From: Taeniopygia guttata
Taxonomy: Eukaryota; Chordata; Aves; Passeriformes; Estrildidae
NCBI RefSeq assembly: GCF_048771995.1
Contig: NC_133063.1
Coordinates: 5,716,001-5,780,000 of the forward strand
Length of the DNA stretch: 64,000 bases
Direction of reading: 5' to 3'
Shown here: positions 59,101 to 64,000 of the stretch, piece by piece
How positions within the stretch are numbered: position 1 is the first letter of the stretch
Layout: each line of letters opens with the position of its first letter
The notes under the pieces: generated by a model
The model's input: only the letters and a program-made list of their open reading frames with translations
What the model was told of the DNA's origin: nothing
The model's database searches: none
Made by a program: the position numbers and the translations under genes

Positions 59101-59560
59101 TGCCGGGTGCGCCGGCCGCCCGCTGCCAGGGGCTCCTCGTCTGCTCAAGTCCAAGGCGGCAGATGGGCCCTGCTGCTGAGAACTCCAGTCTGGGAGCTTT
59201 TCAAAGGAAAACAGAGGAGAATCCTGGCCTGGCATGGGTTGGAAGGAGCCTTTCCAGGTCGCCTAGACCAAATCTCCTTCAGCTGAAGCCATCTGGGTTA
59301 ATGGATTTGTGGGATTGGGAGCCATGTTTGGCTCATGTAGCATGGTCCTGGATGTGGAGACAGAGGTGCACAGAATGCCCTCCTTTGTGTATTTTTCTGC
59401 TTGCCAGAGAAAGCCAGTTTCAGCCTGTGAGGTCAGTAGATATTAATTTCTTCTTTTTCTCTTTGGGCAGCATCCTTTTGTAACCTCAGCCAAGCCGACC
59501 TCCAGCCTGACGCCTCTGATCATGGCAACGCAGCAGTTTATGGCCGACAGGAGATACTAG
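51901..59560 (+). CDS. PAK3-like serine/threonine kinase C, 13 coding exons, 466 aa
   Basis: Coding exons: 51901-51976, 52899-52936, 53379-53501, 54030-54152, 54380-54551, 55508-55571, 55698-55746, 56226-56338, 56854-56971, 57621-57720, 58148-58344, 58946-59083, 59471-59560. Lengths equal those of A and B; the frame is intact. Kinase motifs match B ([26 protein letters not shown]). Differences from B include PYLMNTSRT at the end of exon 11, IITRGT in exon 12, and PAPAAAEE in exon 5. It is probably the closest relative of B within the coding region. Confidence 0.9.
53062..53112 (+). repeat. Interrupted CAG repeat in intron 2, unit C
   Basis: 17 triplets: three CAG, one AAG, thirteen CAG. It is the shortest and only interrupted copy, consistent with reduced slippage. 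Confidence 0.95.
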
Positions 59561-59647
59561 CCCTGCAGGAGGCCATTGGTGTTTTTTGTAGTTTCTAGTT
59601 TCTAGCTGATAGCTCATAGTTTCTAGTTTGTTTAGATTGATAGTGTA

Positions 59648-59653
59648 AATAAA
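59648..59653 (+). terminator. Polyadenylation signal, kinase gene C
   Basis: AATAAA 88 bp after the stop codon, as in A and B. Confidence 0.8.
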
Positions 59654-62600
59654 TACGATTATACATAAAACCTTTACTGTGCTGGAAGTCTCCCTTTGTT
59701 CTCACCCTGTGAATTAGCTCTAAATTTGCTTCTGAATGGTCAGGTGTTTCCTAAATGTGGGAAAAGCCATATATGGGGTTTGTGGCATGGTCTGGAAGTG
59801 GGCAAAGGTCTTCTGACCTTGGTGCCTCCAGGCCAAAACCTCTAGTGGAGAGACAGGCTGGCAGCAGTGACTAGAGGAGCAGAGTGGGACAAAATGGTGC
59901 AGAGGAGTGGTGGCAGTGCAGGGCATGCTGCTGTGGCTGTGGTTGTGTTGCAGCTCTTGGGAAAGGTTGGGAGTGTCTGTGCTGCTGTGGGCAGAGGGGG
60001 AGGGAGCCGGGCTTCTCCACAGGCTCGGGCACAGGTGAGCGTCCAGTGGGAAGGCAAGTTCTGCCACGGGAACTAAGGCCAACATGTGGGAGTGAAGACT
60101 TGTGTAGTTTGGATCTGCGTGAGCCACTGTGGAGGCCTGTGGGCCTGCTGGAGGACTTCTTGGGGCTATGCCCTGAAAGAATGTCCCCTAGACTTTAACC
60201 TTTAACCTTTCCCATGGACTCCGGTTTTTCATTTCAATGTACATTGTTACATTATTAGTGATATATAGTGATCATATAGTGATTATTGAAAATCATTTAC
60301 TGTGCGATGTTTGGTGGCAATTGGTGGTATATTTGATGGTCATTTCAGTTTAAATTTTAGTTGCACAATATTTCGCAGACTTTATTTCCCAGTTTTCGTT
60401 TTCACTGCCGCGTGTCCCTGAACCCACTATCCCTGAGAAAGACAGGACTGGAGATGCAACCTGCTCAAGAGCACAGGCCAGCCACCAGCCATCTGCCATC
60501 TGCCCTCCTTTTCCGTGCCCATGCCAGGATGGCACTGGCAATGCCTCCCCGGATTCTACCCTAACCCACCTTGTGACAGCCCTCAACCCTGCTCCCGCTT
60601 CCCTGTTGTATTAGCAGTCCCCGATTTTTGTTGTAATTCATGTTTCAGAGATTCCCGATACGGAGACCCTCAGAAGCCAGTCACCCCAGTTATTTTAATT
60701 ATTTATGCAGGAGAGTCGTCACCCTCCGGACAGCCGGAGGAGCGACTCTGGTGCCCCACAGGAGACCCGTGCCCGGCCACACGATAAGGTCCTCACAGGC
60801 TGGTCCTCCCTAAAGCCTTTTCTTTTGGCTTGTGTGTTTGGGGGAGGGCACCGGGGGAAGGTACCATAGCCAGTCCTTTTGATTTTCTCTTCTCTTTTGA
60901 TTTATGGGTAAGTGAGGGGGAATGAATTGGCAGAGAGATGCCTGGGACTCGGGCCCTTAGAAGTGAGGGGAAATGAAAATTGTATTTACTTCTTGTTTAG
61001 TTATTCTCTGCAATATGAACCCACCTGTTTATTTTAGTTCTCAAGTTTAGTTAAAGTCTATTAAGTATTGTGTTGTTTTTAGTTAAGACAAGGTTATTAT
61101 TTTTACTATGATTGTTATACCTTTCATTTTCGATAAAACCAAAAAGGGGGAGTTGTGGGAGCTTGTCCTGGAGGGGATGGGCCATGAAGTGGCCACACAT
61201 CAGACAATCAATGAGCAACAGGAAGCCTCAGGAGAAGAAAAGCCACAATGGATGACACCCAGAGAACTTCTGGTGAGTTTATCATAGAGAATAAAGGACT
61301 CTGGGACCGACTGGGAGTGGCCATGCAGATCAACAGCGTTGATTGGCCAGATGGTTTCTGGAACTTTCTAGAACACGCTGGTTCCAGGCCTTCCCCGGCA
61401 CTGCTCAGCTGCAGCTCTGCAGCTCTTTGGCTTTGGACCAGCGTGTTTAACTGGCTTCTCAGGTTCTGGGGCTGGCTTCATCCCAGCATTCCATTCCTGC
61501 TCTGCCCTGAGGCTGGCTATTATTTCAGGCTCCAAGGCAATTGGAAACTGACTCAGCTCCTTTTCTAGCTGCTTGGCAACACCGAGCTCTCTGAGTCAAA
61601 CCTCTATGCATATGGACACCGGGCATGGTCCTGTACTGGGATTTTCAAAGTTTCTTCTAGCAAAATTCATGTTTTCTCCACCAGTAACTGTGGATAGTGC
61701 TAGTTTTTCTCAGTCTCCGTCTCTCTTCAGGGCTGGACAAGCTTTCTATAGAAGCTTTTAGCAGGTCTGTCAGTAGAGAGCAGTTCACATCATTTTCTGC
61801 ATGAGAGTCTATTACTTTTCTGCCAGAAGATAGCAGCCTTGACTGAAAATTTGTTTCTCCTTTATTATGTCATGAGCAGTTACTGCTGGATCAAATGCCC
61901 ATGTCACCTCAAGAATACCCTGCTCATTGCGCCAGTTCAAATGTAAGGCCCCTAAAACGTTGCTCAGTGAGACACTTTAAAAGGACTTCAACTTGTTCAC
62001 GAACTCTGATGTAGAAAAGCAGGAGAATTACGGACAAGATGATATCAAAAGAGGTCGGAACAACACAAAAATCTTCCCTGTCAACTTTTGAAAATCAGAG
62101 AACTTTGGCAAAACATTTAGAGCAGGATTCACTCAACATAAAGCATTCCATCAAGCATTAACTTAGCGTATTCAACTTAACAAATTCCAAGCCTGATAGA
62201 TTTTAAGTTACTGAAAAATCTGCGAGAATGAAATTGGAAGAACAAAGAGGAAGAGAGAATGAGAGAAAATATATAGAAAAGAACCAACACATCTGCCATT
62301 CCTGGTTCCAATGGTGTTCAGCTAATAGAATTCCAAGAGGAGGTAGGGCAAAGACATGTGGTTGCCACATAGCCTGAGTTAAATACCCTTTGGCATTCCT
62401 GGGGCCTTCCCCCACATGGGGCTGCCACTCACGTGGCTATTTAGGAGCTGGGTTAGGGGTTCCAGACACAGGGGTGGAGCAGTGCCTCTGCTGTGCTAGG
62501 GATCAGCGGCCACTGCTGGGCTGGGATACAGGCCTGGGAGTGTGGGGTGTGCAGAGCAGAGCATCACCTCTCCAGAGCGAGGCTTGATCTGCCCCTTTCC

Positions 62601-62941
62601 TCACATAAGCACCTGAAATGTTTGGAGCCAGCAATCTCTAGCCTCTCACAACAAGGTTTCTGGGCTCCTGCGCTTCTTGGCTCTCAAGACTCCAAAGACT
62701 TGTGGCTGGATATTAAGAAACCTGATCTTTTATTGCTTCCAAAAGAGGCAGCATGAGGGTTTCTTTTTCTTTCTAAGACCTTCCCTTCTTTCTATGTCCT
62801 CAGCCTGAGATAGTCCTTGTAACGCCTCTCCTCTCTCCCCTTCTCCACGACAATGGAGGGGGACAACGGAAAACCAATCTATGAGAGGCCAGAAATGTTA
62901 GAAATGTTGCAATGTAGCAAGGAAAAAAAAAAAAAGCAGCA
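59654..62941. other. Non-coding flank of unit C
   Basis: Homologous to 16350-19668. No supported gene. It lacks the roughly 31-bp duplication seen in A and B (near 60185) and has the purine tract plus TGTGGGAGC at 61141-61162. Confidence 0.6.
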
Positions 62942-63331
62942 CTATACAACAATAAAAATAAACTTGTACAAAAGAGGTAATGACTTAACCGACAAAGGTG
63001 AAGTGTCACATGGGGCCCCCGGAACAAGGAGAAGATGGTGAGGGTTTACAGAATGATTCTGATGGTAGATGGGCGCTGCTGGTGCTGCCTGGAGAAGCTG
63101 TGGGCCTGCAGTGGCAGTTTCCTGCTCCCTCTCTGCAGCACTGGTGGTGGCAGGGGCGATGGTGATGGGTGTCTCTCCCTGCAGAGCTCTGTTTGGCACT
63201 GCCGCTACCATCAGTCTGCCACACTGGGCGTGCGCGTGGGAATCAGATCTGCCACTCCACTGCCTCTTCCTACCACCCTGCTGGGCTCCACTGGGCTTGG
63301 CTGGACTCCCTTTTGGCTTGGCTGAACTCAC
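62942..63331 (-). CDS. Unrecognised 129-codon ORF at end of unit C, doubtful
   Basis: The counterpart of the frame at 19669-20058, open over the same length with scattered substitutions. No domain or promoter is seen. It may be open only because the DNA is similar. Confidence 0.2.
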   Translation of the reverse strand: MSSAKPKGSPAKPSGAQQGGRKRQWSGRSDSHAHAQCGRLMVAAVPNRALQGETPITIAPATTSAAEREQETATAGPQLLQAAPAAPIYHQNHSVNPHHLLLVPGAPCDTSPLSVKSLPLLYKFIFIVV

Positions 63332-63726
63332 TTGGTATCAGTGTCACCAATCTGGGCTGCACTGTTCTGCTGGAGTGGAAAAACAGTCCCACGTGCCACC
63401 CTGGCCCTCATGGTTTCAGTTGTGTGTCAGAGCTGTCACTTCCATGCCACCCATCTCAGCCCCATGGCCTAAAAAATACTGTGGAAGAACAAAACTGGGG
63501 GAGAAAATGGTGGTGGTGCTTTGGTCCCAAGGCCTCTCTGCTAGAGGGAGCCAGAAAGAAGGATCCCCCTTGCATTTGTGGTCATGGCATTTCCCTGCTG
63601 AAATCACACCCATGGCTGTGATGTAAAATGAATAAACAGTGCTGAAAGATTCATGACCTGGTCTCTGTAGCTAGGAGAAACCTCTAAATGTAATTGAAGT
63701 AGTGTTTCTCCTTGTTTGCTGCTTTC

Positions 63727-64000
63727 GAGAATGGAGAGTGTTGGATTGATTTTGACTGAGGGTAGCAAGAGGGGTGATCCTTCAATGAAAGGAGGTTTTG
63801 TGAAATTATTTCTATTGATTTGGGATGTTGTGAAGGATTCAGAGAGTGGTCAAGATGGACGGGATACTAAGACTAATCCATTGCACTATCCCCAGTTCTC
63901 CCTAGACCCCTTTCCCCACCGCACTCTCCTATCCCCGCTTCCCCTGCACCGGGTAGACAGGGGGGAGCAGACCGTCCACAGAAGACGCAGGGTTGCCACC
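63727..64000 (+). mobile_element. Class II ERV copy 3, start only, cut by window edge
   Basis: It begins GAGAATGGAGAGTGTT after GCTGCTTTC, the identical junction to copy 2 at 20452, and continues through the matrix-like gag region with a few substitutions. The identical truncated junction shows it is a duplicate and not a separate insertion. Confidence 0.9.

Larger units (their letters stand above)
51389..63726 (+). repeat. Tandem unit C
   Basis: The third direct copy, about 12.3 kb, free of later proviruses. It shares most exon differences with B but in parts of the 3' flank it agrees with A. Confidence 0.93.

Overview
The window is vertebrate nuclear DNA, almost certainly from a songbird. 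The evidence is introns with GT/AG borders, a tandem array of PAK3-like kinase genes (a family expanded in zebra finch and relatives), and avian endogenous retroviruses (ERVs) that include an alpharetrovirus-type Env. No bacterial gene, CRISPR array, rRNA gene or tRNA gene is visible. The chromosome cannot be told from the sequence.

Layout. The backbone is a tandem array of about 12.4-kb units: A (4199-20451), B (27956-51388) and C (51389-63726). Each unit holds one plus-strand kinase gene of 13 coding exons (A 8579-16256, B 28458-36147, C 51901-59560), followed by about 4 kb of conserved non-coding flank. I worked out every exon border. All three genes have identical exon lengths, no frameshift and no stop, and predict 466-residue proteins. 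They have a complete PAK-type kinase domain but a new N-terminus without the CRIB (Cdc42/Rac-binding) domain.

A 5'-truncated class II ERV with an alpharetrovirus-like env sits at the same unit boundary three times (1-4198, 20452-27955, 63727-64000). It is absent from the B/C boundary, where the empty site survives (51375-51388). This points to one insertion carried along by unequal crossing-over. Copy 1 was later hit by a solo LTR (2017-3421).

Two unit-specific proviruses came later. Unit A carries a young provirus primed by tRNA-Phe (4316-8178). It has near-identical LTRs, a GGCTAT target duplication, a GC-rich promoter-like insert in place of gag-pol, and an open Env transmembrane reading frame. 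Unit B carries an 11-kb provirus primed by tRNA-Arg (39638-50640, GGGC target duplication). It has gag, pol and env, a putative UGA readthrough pseudoknot, four tandem hairpins in the leader, and an extra small gene before gag encoding a six-cysteine protein.

Together the window shows a rapidly duplicating kinase family on a retrovirus-rich background, with signs of sequence exchange between copies. Each kinase gene has a conserved CRE-like plus X-box-like pair about 200 bp before its start codon. The least explained items are the pre-gag zinc-binding ORF, the GC-rich insert in the tRNA-Phe provirus, and the class II LTR, whose 54-bp terminal inverted repeats flank a core that reads opposite to its provirus.
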